NCBI RefSeq assembly: GCF_900170025.1
Contig: NZ_FWEX01000006.1
Coordinates: 2,943,236-3,007,235 of the forward strand
Reading direction: 5' to 3'
Length of the DNA stretch: 64,000 bases
Source: Nitrospira sp. ND1
GTDB lineage: Bacteria > Nitrospirota > Nitrospiria > Nitrospirales > Nitrospiraceae
Shown here: in pieces, positions 26,543-35,337 of the stretch
How positions within the stretch are numbered: the stretch's first letter is position 1
Layout: each line of letters opens with the position of its first letter
Position numbers and translations under genes: made by a program
Notes under the pieces: model-generated
Told to the model about the DNA's origin: nothing
The model's input: the letters and a program-made list of their open reading frames with translations, nothing else
Database searches by the model: none

Positions 26543-27990
26543 AGGGCCTCAAAGTACTAATCGTTGATGATGAGCCGTTGATGCGGTTGTCCATGCTGGA
26601 TGCTTTGGAGGGCATCGGCTGTGAGGTCATGGCGGCCGCCACTGGAACAGAAGGGCTGACGATCCTGGGCACGCGTCAGTTTGATATCGTGATTACCGAC
26701 CTGCGCCTTCCCGGCGCCGACGGACTGACGATTTTGAAGGCCTGCAAGGAGCGGAGCCCGACGACGGAAGTGATCCTGATTACGGCCCATGGGTCGGTGG
26801 ATACGGCGGTCGGTGCGATCAAGCTGGGTGCATACGACTACATCACCAAGCCGTTTCAAATGGACGAGCTGCTGCTGATTGTCGAGCGTGTCGGGAAAAT
26901 TCTTGGATTGCGACGGGAAAATCTTGAATTGAAAGAGGTGCTGGAAGACCGGTTTAGTTTCGGCGGGATCCTCGGGTGCAATCATCAGATGCGGGCCCTG
27001 CTGGAGAAGATCAAGTTAGTGGCCGCAACCGATTCGCCGGTGTCGATTGTCGGGGAGCGCGGGACGGGTAAGGAGTTGGTAGCCCATGCCATTCATTTGA
27101 ATAGTCCCCGGCGCGATCAGCCCCTGATCAAGGTCTGTTGCGCGGACCTTCCCGAGGCGCTCCTGGAGGCAGAGTTATTCGGGCATGAAAAGGGCGCGTT
27201 TCCCGGGGCGCTGCGCCAACGACGTGGACGGTTCGAATTGGCGCACAAGGGAACCCTGCTTATTGATGATATCGATGCGGTCTCTCCAAATGTGCAGGCA
27301 AGGGTGTGGCGCGTGCTTCAGAATCGGCGATTCGAGCGTGTCGGCGGGCGCGAACACATCGAGGTGGACGTCCGGATCGTGTGTGCGTCCAAGGATGATC
27401 TGAAGGGGATGGCTTACCAGGGACGGTTCCACAAAGAACTCTCCGATCAGCTCACGGCCGTGCAGATCGTTGTGCCGCCATTGCGCGAGCGGCGGGAAGA
27501 TGTGCTGGTGATCGCCGAGTATATGCTGGAGGCGAGGTCGGCGGCTCTGGGCAAATCTCTCGACGGGTTTGCGCAGCCGAGTCGTGATCTGCTCCTGCAC
27601 TATTCGTTTCCCGGCAATGTCGGTGAACTGGAGCAGATGGTGGACCGAGCCGCCGCCTTGGGGCGGGACGGGGAATCGTTACAGCCGTGGGACCTGTGTG
27701 GCTTCCAGACCTGTCCCTATCTCGGCGGGTCACCTCAAGCAGGTTGCGGTTTTTGTTCGGAAGGACTGACGGCGATGGGTGAGAAGCCGGAGTCCACGGC
27801 TCCTGCCACGCTCGCGACGGCACGGGAGGCATTCGAGCGGGACTATATTGCCGCAGTTTTGAAACAGGTAGACGGCAGCCGGACGAATGCCGCCACGATC
27901 CTGGGAGTATCCCGAAAAGCCTTGTGGGACAAATGTAAGCGGTACGGTCTCTCCTCCGCCAAGGGTGAGGCGGAGGAGAAGGATGAGTAG
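26539..27990 (+). CDS. NtrC-type response regulator with altered sigma-54 contact loop
   Basis: 483 residues, GTG start overlapping the kinase stop. Receiver domain with DDEP at the N-terminus and phosphoacceptor Asp54 (ITDLRLPG). AAA+ domain with Walker A GERGTGKE, but the sigma-54 contact loop reads GAFPGA (219-224) instead of GAFTGA, and Walker B reads LLIDDID instead of LFLDEIG. A Cys-rich insertion (CGFQTC plus CGFC, about residues 394-416) precedes a Fis-type helix-turn-helix (GSRTNAATILGVSRKALWDK). ATP-driven sigma-54 activation may therefore be lost or changed (inference). Confidence 0.88.
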   Translation: MKGLKVLIVDDEPLMRLSMLDALEGIGCEVMAAATGTEGLTILGTRQFDIVITDLRLPGADGLTILKACKERSPTTEVILITAHGSVDTAVGAIKLGAYDYITKPFQMDELLLIVERVGKILGLRRENLELKEVLEDRFSFGGILGCNHQMRALLEKIKLVAATDSPVSIVGERGTGKELVAHAIHLNSPRRDQPLIKVCCADLPEALLEAELFGHEKGAFPGALRQRRGRFELAHKGTLLIDDIDAVSPNVQARVWRVLQNRRFERVGGREHIEVDVRIVCASKDDLKGMAYQGRFHKELSDQLTAVQIVVPPLRERREDVLVIAEYMLEARSAALGKSLDGFAQPSRDLLLHYSFPGNVGELEQMVDRAAALGRDGESLQPWDLCGFQTCPYLGGSPQAGCGFCSEGLTAMGEKPESTAPATLATAREAFERDYIAAVLKQVDGSRTNAATILGVSRKALWDKCKRYGLSSAKGEAEEKDE

Positions 27991-27991
27991 G

Positions 27992-29101
27992 TTACTCGGC
28001 GGGCTCCACGCCACCTTCCCAGAGCTTCACCGTGCGATCCCAGGAGGCGCTGGCCAGGCGTAGTCCGTCCGGCGAGAGGGCGATACCGCGTACCGCTCCG
28101 CCATGGGTCTTGTCGGTCCGGAAATTTCGGCCTGTGGCGATGTCCCAGAAGCGGATCGTGTTGTCATCCCCTGCACTGATGAGCACTTTTCCGTCTGGCG
28201 AGACCACTAACGACCGAACCCATCCATTATGCCCGCGCACGACGCGCAGTTCGTTCATCGTCGGCATCTCGAAAAAGCGGATTGTGTTGTCACGGCTGCC
28301 GGTGATCAGCATTTTGGCATCCGGCGTAAAGACCATCGCGCCGATCCAGTACTCCATCGGCTTCTGAAATCCTCCGTCGTCTTCGATGAAAAAGCCGCGG
28401 GTCTCCGTTGAGTCTTCGGCTGATTCTTCCCAATGGCCGTTATGGAGGATTTTTTCCTCTCCGCTCGGGAGCACCTCCCAGATTCTGATTTTGCCGATGT
28501 CGGACCCGCTGGCAAGGTGCACGCCATCCGGGGAAAATGCCACACAGACCGACCAGTGGTGATCGTATTGGTCTTTTCCCAGCAGGGTCATGAGGTCGGT
28601 GCCGGTCGTGACTTCCCAGATCTTGATGTCTTTATTGTGACTGCCGCGGGCCAGCATGAGGCCGTCAGGAGACAACGACAGGCTGCAGACATTGTGATCG
28701 TAGCGGGTAAATAAGAGTTTGGTCGGCTCGCCGGTTTTCGGGTTCCACAGGCGGATGGTTCGATCTTCGCTGCCTGAGGCCAGTGTGCGGCCGTCCGGCG
28801 TGAACACCAGGGCGCGAATGTCGGCGGTGTGGCCCCTCAGCGAACGCAGGAGTCGTCCAGTTTCAATGTCCCAGACGCGGACGTATCGATCGACGCCGCC
28901 ACTGACAATCGTTTGGCCATCGGGAGCGTAGGCGACGGACCAGACGCCGTGGGAGTGTCCCCGAAACGTCTTGAGTTCCCGAAGCCCTGCTTTCCAATAT
29001 TCTAAATGGTCGACGGGAGGGGGGGGCTGTGCGGTTCCGCTCTGGCTGCTTGGTTGTCCGGTTGAAGGCGCGGTCAGGGGGGCGGTCGTTTGATTGCTCA
29101 T
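27992..29101 (-). CDS. WD40 repeat protein
   Basis: About 369 residues from ATG 29101, favoured because the N-terminus becomes MSNQTTAPLTAP; an in-frame upstream start at 29173 would overlap the divergent promoter. After a Pro/Thr/Ser-rich leader there are seven WD40 blades with GHSxGVxSVAYxPDGxTIVSGG-type motifs, enough for one beta-propeller. No enzyme domain or signal peptide is seen. It probably acts as a protein-binding scaffold in the cytoplasm. It converges with the response regulator (2 nt apart) and is divergent from the NXR accessory operon. Confidence 0.85.
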   Translation of the reverse strand: MSNQTTAPLTAPSTGQPSSQSGTAQPPPPVDHLEYWKAGLRELKTFRGHSHGVWSVAYAPDGQTIVSGGVDRYVRVWDIETGRLLRSLRGHTADIRALVFTPDGRTLASGSEDRTIRLWNPKTGEPTKLLFTRYDHNVCSLSLSPDGLMLARGSHNKDIKIWEVTTGTDLMTLLGKDQYDHHWSVCVAFSPDGVHLASGSDIGKIRIWEVLPSGEEKILHNGHWEESAEDSTETRGFFIEDDGGFQKPMEYWIGAMVFTPDAKMLITGSRDNTIRFFEMPTMNELRVVRGHNGWVRSLVVSPDGKVLISAGDDNTIRFWDIATGRNFRTDKTHGGAVRGIALSPDGLRLASASWDRTVKLWEGGVEPAE

Positions 29102-29167
29102 AAAAGTTTGTGCCTCGTCGCTGTGCTGAGCGGGGGCCATCGAGCCCCGGCCGGAACCCTCAACGGT

Positions 29168-29197
29168 TTGCAAAAATCGCTAAGGGGTTTGTATAAT
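29168..29197 (+). promoter_or_regulatory. Sigma-70-type promoter for the NXR accessory operon
   Basis: TTGCAA (29168-29173) and a perfect TATAAT (29192-29197) with an 18-nt spacer, about 100 nt before the ATG at 29300. It is the best -10 element seen near this long plus-strand gene run. Position and consensus only; no start-site data. Confidence 0.6.
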
Positions 29198-29299
29198 CGG
29201 CGGTCGTTTCGATGATCGTAAGAGAACGACTGGGAGCAAGTCAAGCACAGTACCCGTGCGGGTTTCATCCCTTCACCGAACCAGAACATGTGAGGTCTT

Positions 29300-30331
29300 A
29301 TGGCAACCGGAGTAGAAGTTTCCAAGCCGTCGATGGAGATCCGTTTTCAGCCGGCCTTACTGCAGGAAGTCATCGACTCCTTTATTGAAAAGACGGAGCG
29401 GGAAGGAGATCCGACCTACTACAAAGAGTTTCATGAACTGGCCGACCCGATCTATGAAAAGTTCACGCTGGACGATCGCGAGGCCGAGTTCAAGAAGCTG
29501 TATCAGTATTTATTCGGTATCTGGGGGTTCTCCGATATCATCCGCGACGCGTTCAATGAATTCCCTGAGCTGAAGCAGCGAGTCGGAATCGTCCTGGTCA
29601 AGGGGGTGCTCAAGGAGGATCAGGAAGGGGTGGATGTCCTGCGCAAATGGGGCTCCGTCGAGCACGACCTGGCGAAGCAATTCGAGGAGAAGGGACTGAA
29701 GGGAGTCGGTATCAAGTTGATTCCGCGGCGGTTCTACGATCCGGCGTTGACGCGGTACTGTCGTCACGAACTCCTGCATATCCATGACATGCTCGACCCG
29801 GCGTTCGGGTACGATCCGGATACGCGAGTCGGACAGAATCCCGGCGAAGAAACGCTCATCCTGCACCGCTATCGTATTCTTTGGAATATCAGCGTCGATA
29901 GCCGCTTGATCGCTTCCGGGAAGGAGCCGATGCTCCAGAAGGAAGATCGTTTCAAGGAATTCCGGTCGTGGTATCGAAAGATTCCCCCGGCTCAGTTGAA
30001 ATCCGTATTTGAGGGGTTGTGGCAGACGAGCTATTTTACCCATTCCGAATTGGTGGAAATGGCCACTGACACCCTGCGCATCCTGGATCGCGCGGTGGAT
30101 GTCGAGGGCGGAGAAATTCCGGAGACCACCAATAAGGTGATGCTCATGCCGGGGTTTCCTTGTCCGCTCTGCCGGTTCCCGACGTACACCTGGGTGGAAG
30201 ATATGGAAACCAAGCTGGAAAAATATATCTTGGACTTCATCCGCGAGAACCATCCAGGCTGGGATGTCGAGTACGGGGCCTGTGATCGTTGTGTAGAAGT
30301 GTACAAGTTACGGGCCGACGGTGTGATGTAA
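29300..30331 (+). CDS. HExxH and zinc-ribbon protein, first gene of the NXR accessory run
   Basis: 343 residues, no signal peptide or membrane helix. A metalloprotease-like RHELLHIHDMLD motif (HExxH at about residues 156-160) lies mid-protein, and a C-terminal zinc-ribbon-like pair has CPLC (about 290) and CDRC (about 330). Between them is a long charged helical region. It lies upstream of a ferredoxin, a TorD-like chaperone and nxrC1, so a cytoplasmic maturation, quality-control or metal-delivery role for NXR is a reasonable inference. No named family is recognised. Confidence 0.75.
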   Translation: MATGVEVSKPSMEIRFQPALLQEVIDSFIEKTEREGDPTYYKEFHELADPIYEKFTLDDREAEFKKLYQYLFGIWGFSDIIRDAFNEFPELKQRVGIVLVKGVLKEDQEGVDVLRKWGSVEHDLAKQFEEKGLKGVGIKLIPRRFYDPALTRYCRHELLHIHDMLDPAFGYDPDTRVGQNPGEETLILHRYRILWNISVDSRLIASGKEPMLQKEDRFKEFRSWYRKIPPAQLKSVFEGLWQTSYFTHSELVEMATDTLRILDRAVDVEGGEIPETTNKVMLMPGFPCPLCRFPTYTWVEDMETKLEKYILDFIRENHPGWDVEYGACDRCVEVYKLRADGVM

Positions 30332-30343
30332 GCGAGGTGCATC

Positions 30344-30949
30344 GTGGCCGCTGATCCTAAATACGGGCGTCGTGATTTCCTGAAAGACTCCGTCGTGTCG
30401 GTGGCGAAGGCGGCGCGGGAATTTGCCGCTCATAAGGACGCGCCCCGCGAGCAACCGGCCGCGCCTGTGCGAACAGACTGGCTGCGTCCCCCGGGTGCTG
30501 TCGATGAGGCCATGTTTCTTGAACGGTGCACACGCTGTAGCGATTGCATTGAAGTATGCCCGCCGGGAGCGATCGTGAGCGATGTGGCGAACGGTACGCC
30601 GGTTATTTTTTCGAATCAGGTCGCATGCGAATTGTGCGACGATTTTCCCTGTATTGCCGCCTGTGCGACCGAGGCGCTGCTGCCGGTTGCCGATTGTTTT
30701 GACGTGCGGATGGGTGTGGCAGCGGTGTCGCACCGTGTGTGTACGGCGGGCCAGGGTTGTCATGCCTGTGTGTCAAAATGCCCTGTTGAGGCCCTCTCGA
30801 TGGATTTTCATGCGCTTCATCTGGTGGTGGCTCCAGAGCGGTGTGTCGGATGTGGTATGTGTGAGCAGATTTGCAAGACGGTCAATGATCGTATTGCGAT
30901 CAAGGTGACACCGGCAAGAAACCTGTCTGCCGGTGCGCTGGGCTACTGA
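30344..30949 (+). CDS. Four-cluster 4Fe-4S ferredoxin (NapF/NapG-like)
   Basis: 201 residues, GTG start 12 nt after the previous gene. Four Cys clusters are visible: CTRCSDCIEVCPPG, CELCDDFPCIAAC, CHACVSKCPVEA (with an extra Cys before it) and CVGCGMCEQIC, the count and spacing of NapF/NapG/MauM-type ferredoxins. The N-terminus has a twin-arginine-like YGRRDFLKDS, but the following segment is only weakly hydrophobic, so export by Tat is doubtful. Likely electron donor or maturation partner for the NXR system (inference from context). Confidence 0.82.
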   Translation: MAADPKYGRRDFLKDSVVSVAKAAREFAAHKDAPREQPAAPVRTDWLRPPGAVDEAMFLERCTRCSDCIEVCPPGAIVSDVANGTPVIFSNQVACELCDDFPCIAACATEALLPVADCFDVRMGVAAVSHRVCTAGQGCHACVSKCPVEALSMDFHALHLVVAPERCVGCGMCEQICKTVNDRIAIKVTPARNLSAGALGY

Positions 30950-31043
30950 ATAAAGTGTGTGTTTACTCGTTCCGGAATGCGAAATGATCAGGCAGAGTAG
31001 TGAAACGTCGGCACTTGCGGCAAGGGCAAAGGAGAGAGAGTTC

Positions 31044-31112
31044 ATGCTTGACATCCCTCCCTCCTTTACCTATCATACGCCTCCTGTGCCGCAGGACTCA
31101 GATGTTGCGTAG
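31044..31112 (+). CDS. Possible 22-residue leader peptide before the TorD-like gene
   Basis: ATG 31044 to TAG 31110-31112, preceded by a strong AAGGAGAG 8 nt away. It encodes MLDIPPSFTYHTPPVPQDSD and two more residues: Pro/Thr-rich, with no hydrophobic helix. Its stop overlaps a GTG in the chaperone frame (TAGTG), which could couple translation. It may be a true small protein, a leader peptide, or chance. Confidence 0.3.
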   Translation: MLDIPPSFTYHTPPVPQDSDVA

Positions 31113-31159
31113 TGTGCGAAAAAAATGCGCAACATGTTGAGGTGAGGAGCAAGATACGT

Positions 31160-32137
31160 ATGACATCGAAACAGGTCGTGCAGCCCACCTCCCCGTCCTC
31201 TACCGCAATCGCTCCCCCGCAGGCGGTCGCTATAAAAGATTCGCCCGCTGTCGAACGCGCGCTCAACCGCAGCAAAATATATCTCTTGTTTTCATGGAGT
31301 TTGTTGTATCCTGAGGACGAGGAGTTCCTGGATTATCTCCAGTGTGGTGAATTCGTTGAAGATGGACGAGCCGCATTGGACGGATTGCGTCTCGCGCTCG
31401 ATGGCATCGGCGGTGATCGGGCCAGCCAGAAAATCGCCCTGATGAAAAAACAGTTCGACCAGATCGAGAAACTGGTTTCGGCTGAGTGTGTCAATTGGCA
31501 GATCGGCGATCTTCAGACAGAGCATCGGCGGGTCTTCACCAATGTGATCACGCTGGATTGTCCGCCCTACGAAACACTGTTCGGTAACGATCACGTTTTT
31601 GCGCAGTCCCATGTGATGGGCGACATTGCAGGCTTCTACAAAGCCTTCGGCGTCGAGCTCTCAAAGGATGTGCACGAGCGTCTCGATCACCTGAGTGTCG
31701 AGCTCGAGTTCATGCATTTTCTGACCTACAAAGAATCCTATTCACGCTGCCACGATGGTATCGACAAGACCGAGATCGTGGTCGATGCGCAAAAGAAATT
31801 TATCAAGAATCATATCGGCCGATGGGTGCCGTTGTTCTGCAGAATGTTGGCGAAGAAGTCGGATACGGGCTTATTCAAGCTTATTGCCGACTGTATGTCG
31901 GAGTGGATGGATTTTGAGGTCGCCTTCCTCGGAGTGACCGTGCAACCGTACTCTGAGGCGGACTATAGACCAGCTACCTTCAATGCTCCGGAAGGTCAAA
32001 CCTACGAGTGCGGGGCGCAGGACAAGGGGAATGAGCTCAGCATGTTGCTGAGTGAGGTCGGCGCTGAGTCCTTCATGGACCAACAGACGAAAGAGAAGGG
32101 CGGCGAGAAGAGCGAAGGCCCAGTCGGGACTGCGTAG
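31160..32137 (+). CDS. TorD-family molybdoenzyme chaperone
   Basis: 325 residues from ATG 31160 (GAGGAG upstream); a GTG at 31112 would add 16 residues. It is all-helical with the TorD/DmsD/NarJ signature LQTEHRRVFTN...CPPYETLFG followed by MGDIAGFYKAFG. Such proteins bind the Tat signal of molybdenum enzymes and hold the apoprotein for cofactor insertion. The likely client is NxrA, which has a Tat signal, although the gene is about 27 kb away on the other strand. It lies directly before nxrC1. Confidence 0.85.
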   Translation: MTSKQVVQPTSPSSTAIAPPQAVAIKDSPAVERALNRSKIYLLFSWSLLYPEDEEFLDYLQCGEFVEDGRAALDGLRLALDGIGGDRASQKIALMKKQFDQIEKLVSAECVNWQIGDLQTEHRRVFTNVITLDCPPYETLFGNDHVFAQSHVMGDIAGFYKAFGVELSKDVHERLDHLSVELEFMHFLTYKESYSRCHDGIDKTEIVVDAQKKFIKNHIGRWVPLFCRMLAKKSDTGLFKLIADCMSEWMDFEVAFLGVTVQPYSEADYRPATFNAPEGQTYECGAQDKGNELSMLLSEVGAESFMDQQTKEKGGEKSEGPVGTA

Positions 32138-32236
32138 GAGTTCTCGGTTTTCGGGCAGTGCAGTATTCGGTTTTCGGCAGACGTTATACGTTCCCAGTTC
32201 TTTTTCTTATTAATCTTTCAGAGGAGGGCATACGCA

Positions 32237-33190
32237 ATGAGACTGGTGCAGACACGCAATAAGCGTTTGGTGTTTGGCATTCTGTTCTCTGCGCTGATCG
32301 TCGGCATTATGTTGACGATTGGGCAGGTGCCTCTCGCGGTCAGCCAACCGGTGACCATTCCCGTGAAGGCGATCAAGGGGGTAATCCCGATGGATGGTGC
32401 AAACCCCATCTGGGAAGGAGTGCCAGGTGTCATCATCCCATTGAGCGGCCAGACCATCACGACCCCGATGCACCCGAATATTTCGGTGAAGTCGGTGTTT
32501 GTGAAGGCGGTCAGCAATGGGAAGGATTTGGGGTTGCGCCTTGATTGGAGCGACCAGACCAAGAACGACACGGCAATCGGTCCGCAGGATTTCCGGGACC
32601 AGGCCGCCGTCATGTTCCCGGTCAACACCGCGGGAGCCCCGCCATTCCAGTGCATGGGCCAGTCAGGCGGGACGGTCAACATCTGGCGTTGGAACGCGGA
32701 GTGGCAGAAGGATCTCGGCAAGGATAGCGCTGGGATGTGGGACGTGGATGACCAATACCCTGGCATCTTCTGGGATTACTATTTCGAAGAGCCGGCTGGT
32801 GGAGTGACCTATCCGGATCGTATTGGCCGGAGCCTTGGCCCATTCAATTCCGGCATTTGGTCCGGTAACATCATGTCCGACCCGACCCTGCGCGTCAGCT
32901 CCGTCGAGGATTTGAATGCCAACGGGTTCAGCACCTTGACCACCCAGGCCCATCAGGATGTGATCGGCAATGGTGTGTGGGAGCCGTCCGGGTCCCTCAA
33001 GGGCGGTGGATACACCGGCCCGACCTGGCGTGTAGTCGTGAAGCGTTCGCTGGAGACCAGCGATGCCAACGACACCCAGTTCAAGGCAGGCGCTTCGGTG
33101 CCAATCGCCTTCGCAATCTGGGATGGTTCCAACATTGAACGAAACGGTATGAAAGCGCTCTCCACTTGGTTCACGCTGAAGTTGCCGTGA
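32237..33190 (+). CDS. nxrC: Candidate nitrite oxidoreductase gamma subunit NxrC, copy 1
   Basis: 317 residues with AGAGGAGGG before the ATG. N-terminal signal peptide or anchor (about 11-30), then a DMSO-reductase-type haem-b-binding domain of the ethylbenzene dehydrogenase gamma family. The two residues that hold haem b in EbdC have plausible equivalents: Met140 in FQCMGQ and Lys306 in GMKALSTWF. Expected role: takes electrons from NxrB on the periplasmic side and passes them to cytochrome c. It follows the TorD-like gene, and a terminator-like hairpin follows it. Confidence 0.82.
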   Translation: MRLVQTRNKRLVFGILFSALIVGIMLTIGQVPLAVSQPVTIPVKAIKGVIPMDGANPIWEGVPGVIIPLSGQTITTPMHPNISVKSVFVKAVSNGKDLGLRLDWSDQTKNDTAIGPQDFRDQAAVMFPVNTAGAPPFQCMGQSGGTVNIWRWNAEWQKDLGKDSAGMWDVDDQYPGIFWDYYFEEPAGGVTYPDRIGRSLGPFNSGIWSGNIMSDPTLRVSSVEDLNANGFSTLTTQAHQDVIGNGVWEPSGSLKGGGYTGPTWRVVVKRSLETSDANDTQFKAGASVPIAFAIWDGSNIERNGMKALSTWFTLKLP

Positions 33191-33259
33191 GCCTAGTGGC
33201 CTGAAGTGGCCAATCCTACTCCTGTGCCGGGTAGGAATCGTGTGGTGATTCGTAACAGG

Positions 33260-33310
33260 AAGGCCCCGAGTCGTTGCCAGAAATGGCAAAGTGATTCGGG
33301 GCCTTCGTGC
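33260..33310 (+). terminator. Hairpin after nxrC1
   Basis: 10-bp perfect stem AAGGCCCCGA (33260-33269) with TCGGGGCCTT (33296-33305), enclosing a second stem TTGCCA/TGGCAA. Followed by CGTGCGTTTT rather than a clean T run. Probable terminator or mRNA-end element; it separates nxrC1 from the radical-SAM gene. The rest of 33191-33466 shows no gene. Confidence 0.6.
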
Positions 33311-33466
33311 GTTTTGACGGAGAGTGCCTCAACTTCGGAGAGGCCTGAAATTTCTTGGCGTGCACAGGGTGGAGGGTTGCATTCGGACTGGAGCGGAGTG
33401 TATATACCGATACGGTGCAACTCTTCTGAAAATACTGATTTTTCTGCTTAATATAAAGATAATCCT

Positions 33467-35248
33467 ATGAAAGTTTCACTCCTGTTTCCTCCTACGTGGC
33501 ACCCATCCCAACCGTACCTCAGCCTTCCATCACTCACCGGATTCCTCACCCAAGCCGGAGTCAAAAACGTCTCTCAACGTGACCTCGGCATTGAGTTGTT
33601 GGACAAGGTTTTGACGCAATCCTTTGCGCATGGGCTCTACCAGCAGTTGGTGGACAAACAGCAAGGTCTGGAGCGAGAGCGAACCGGTGAGAGGGGGCCC
33701 GGGAGCGCAGAGCAACTTGCTCGCGTGATTGAGTCGCTTGACCGGTTTCCCTATTTGTTTGAGCGAATCGAACTGGCAAAAGAGACGCTGCGAGGTGAAG
33801 GGTTCTACGATATTGAGGCCTATCGCAATAGTCTCTTTCTGATCGATAAATGGCTTGAGGTTCTCTCCTCGCTATACTTTCCGACGCGAATGACAGTGGT
33901 CGATAACCAATTCGGCGACTATTCGATCTACTCCTCAAAAGATCTGATCAAGGCCATTCGTGACGAAGGGCAGAATCCCTATATTAGTCTCTTCCGCGAG
34001 CACGTGTTGCCTTCGCTCCTCACTGATCGTCCGGATCTGGTCGGTGTCTCGATTACAGCGACCTCGCAAATTATTCCAGGCCTCACGCTCTGTCGCCTGA
34101 TCAAGGAGCATGCTCCGGAGCTACACGTGACGGTCGGAGGAAGTATCTTCACCCGGTTGGTTGATAATCTGCGCCGCTGTCCGTGGCTCTTCGATCTCGT
34201 CGATGATTTCGTCGTGTTTGAAGGTGAAACAGCCTTGCTGGAGTTGGTGAATCAGATGGATGGCAAGCGGGATTTCAGTAAGGTCCCGAATCTGATTTAT
34301 CGTCAGAACGGTAAGATTACGGTCAATCAGCCCTTTTACTCTGAGAATATCAACCAGCTCACAGCGCCGAACTACGATGGCTTTCCGCTGGATCTGTATT
34401 TGTCCCCCGAGCCTGTCCTGCCGGTACAATTTTCACGAGGCTGCTACTACAAAGATTGCGCGTTCTGCGCCCTCACGCTGGATCACCAGAATTTCCGGCA
34501 GCGTGATCCGGGGAAGACGGTGGACGATTTGGTCTGGTTGAAAGAGCGCTATGGAGCGCAGTCCTTTTTCTTCACCGACGAATGTTTCGCCCTCTCTCCC
34601 ACCAAGCGTTTGTGCCAGCAGATGATCGATCGGCAAGTGAATGTGAAGTGGACCTGCGAGTTGCGTTTCGAGAAGAACCTCACGCGTGAATTGCTTGGCC
34701 AGATGAGGGACGCCGGCTGTTTGAAAATTGTGTTCGGCCTGGAGTCGTTCAATCAGCGAGTCATGGACTTTATGAAAAAAGGGATCAAGCAGGAGTCCGT
34801 GCGCCGGATCGTCGATGACTGCGTCGATCTTGGGATTGCCGTGCACTGCTACGTGATCGTCGGGTTCCCCACGGAAAAGGAAGAGGAAGCCCTCGATACG
34901 ATGAACTTCGTGGTGGGGAATAAGAAGCTCCACGAGTCCTACGGGTTCTCCTGTCAGCCCTGCTTGTTCGACCTGGAAAAAGAGGCGCCGATCATGAGTG
35001 ATCCGGGCAGTTACGGCATCCGTCGGATCATGCGGCCGGCGACCGAAGACCTGAGCCTGGGCTTCTTTTACGAAGTGCAGGAGGGCATGACCCCTGCTCA
35101 GGCCGAGCAACTCTATCAACAGGTTTACGAAAAAATCAGCGAAGTCGTGTGCGAATTGCCGTTTAACTATTCTATGGCCGACGGGCTGCTCTATATCGCT
35201 CGGGCCAAGTCGCAAGCGTTGCAGGTACCACAGCCGACCGGCTCTTAG
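33467..35248 (+). CDS. B12-binding-domain radical SAM protein with unusual cluster motif
   Basis: 593 residues. N-terminal B12-binding-like region (about 1-230, PTWHPSQPYLSLPSLTGFL and VGVSITATSQIIPGLTLCR), then a radical SAM barrel from about 320. The 4Fe-4S motif is C326-x4-C331-x2-C334 instead of the common Cx3Cx2C. Downstream are FFFTDECFALSP, WTCELRFEKN, IVFGLESFNQRVMDFMKKG and CYVIVGFPTEKEEE. The substrate is unknown. Its place inside the NXR accessory run suggests a role in making or changing a cofactor or peptide (inference). Confidence 0.85.
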   Translation: MKVSLLFPPTWHPSQPYLSLPSLTGFLTQAGVKNVSQRDLGIELLDKVLTQSFAHGLYQQLVDKQQGLERERTGERGPGSAEQLARVIESLDRFPYLFERIELAKETLRGEGFYDIEAYRNSLFLIDKWLEVLSSLYFPTRMTVVDNQFGDYSIYSSKDLIKAIRDEGQNPYISLFREHVLPSLLTDRPDLVGVSITATSQIIPGLTLCRLIKEHAPELHVTVGGSIFTRLVDNLRRCPWLFDLVDDFVVFEGETALLELVNQMDGKRDFSKVPNLIYRQNGKITVNQPFYSENINQLTAPNYDGFPLDLYLSPEPVLPVQFSRGCYYKDCAFCALTLDHQNFRQRDPGKTVDDLVWLKERYGAQSFFFTDECFALSPTKRLCQQMIDRQVNVKWTCELRFEKNLTRELLGQMRDAGCLKIVFGLESFNQRVMDFMKKGIKQESVRRIVDDCVDLGIAVHCYVIVGFPTEKEEEALDTMNFVVGNKKLHESYGFSCQPCLFDLEKEAPIMSDPGSYGIRRIMRPATEDLSLGFFYEVQEGMTPAQAEQLYQQVYEKISEVVCELPFNYSMADGLLYIARAKSQALQVPQPTGS

Positions 35249-35337
35249 CGTTCGTGCGGTCATCAGGGCAGGCTCCTGCCGCGTTGACCGGTTGTGGTCA
35301 GAGGATTATCATCAACGTTTTGCACAGGGGGCTGGAG

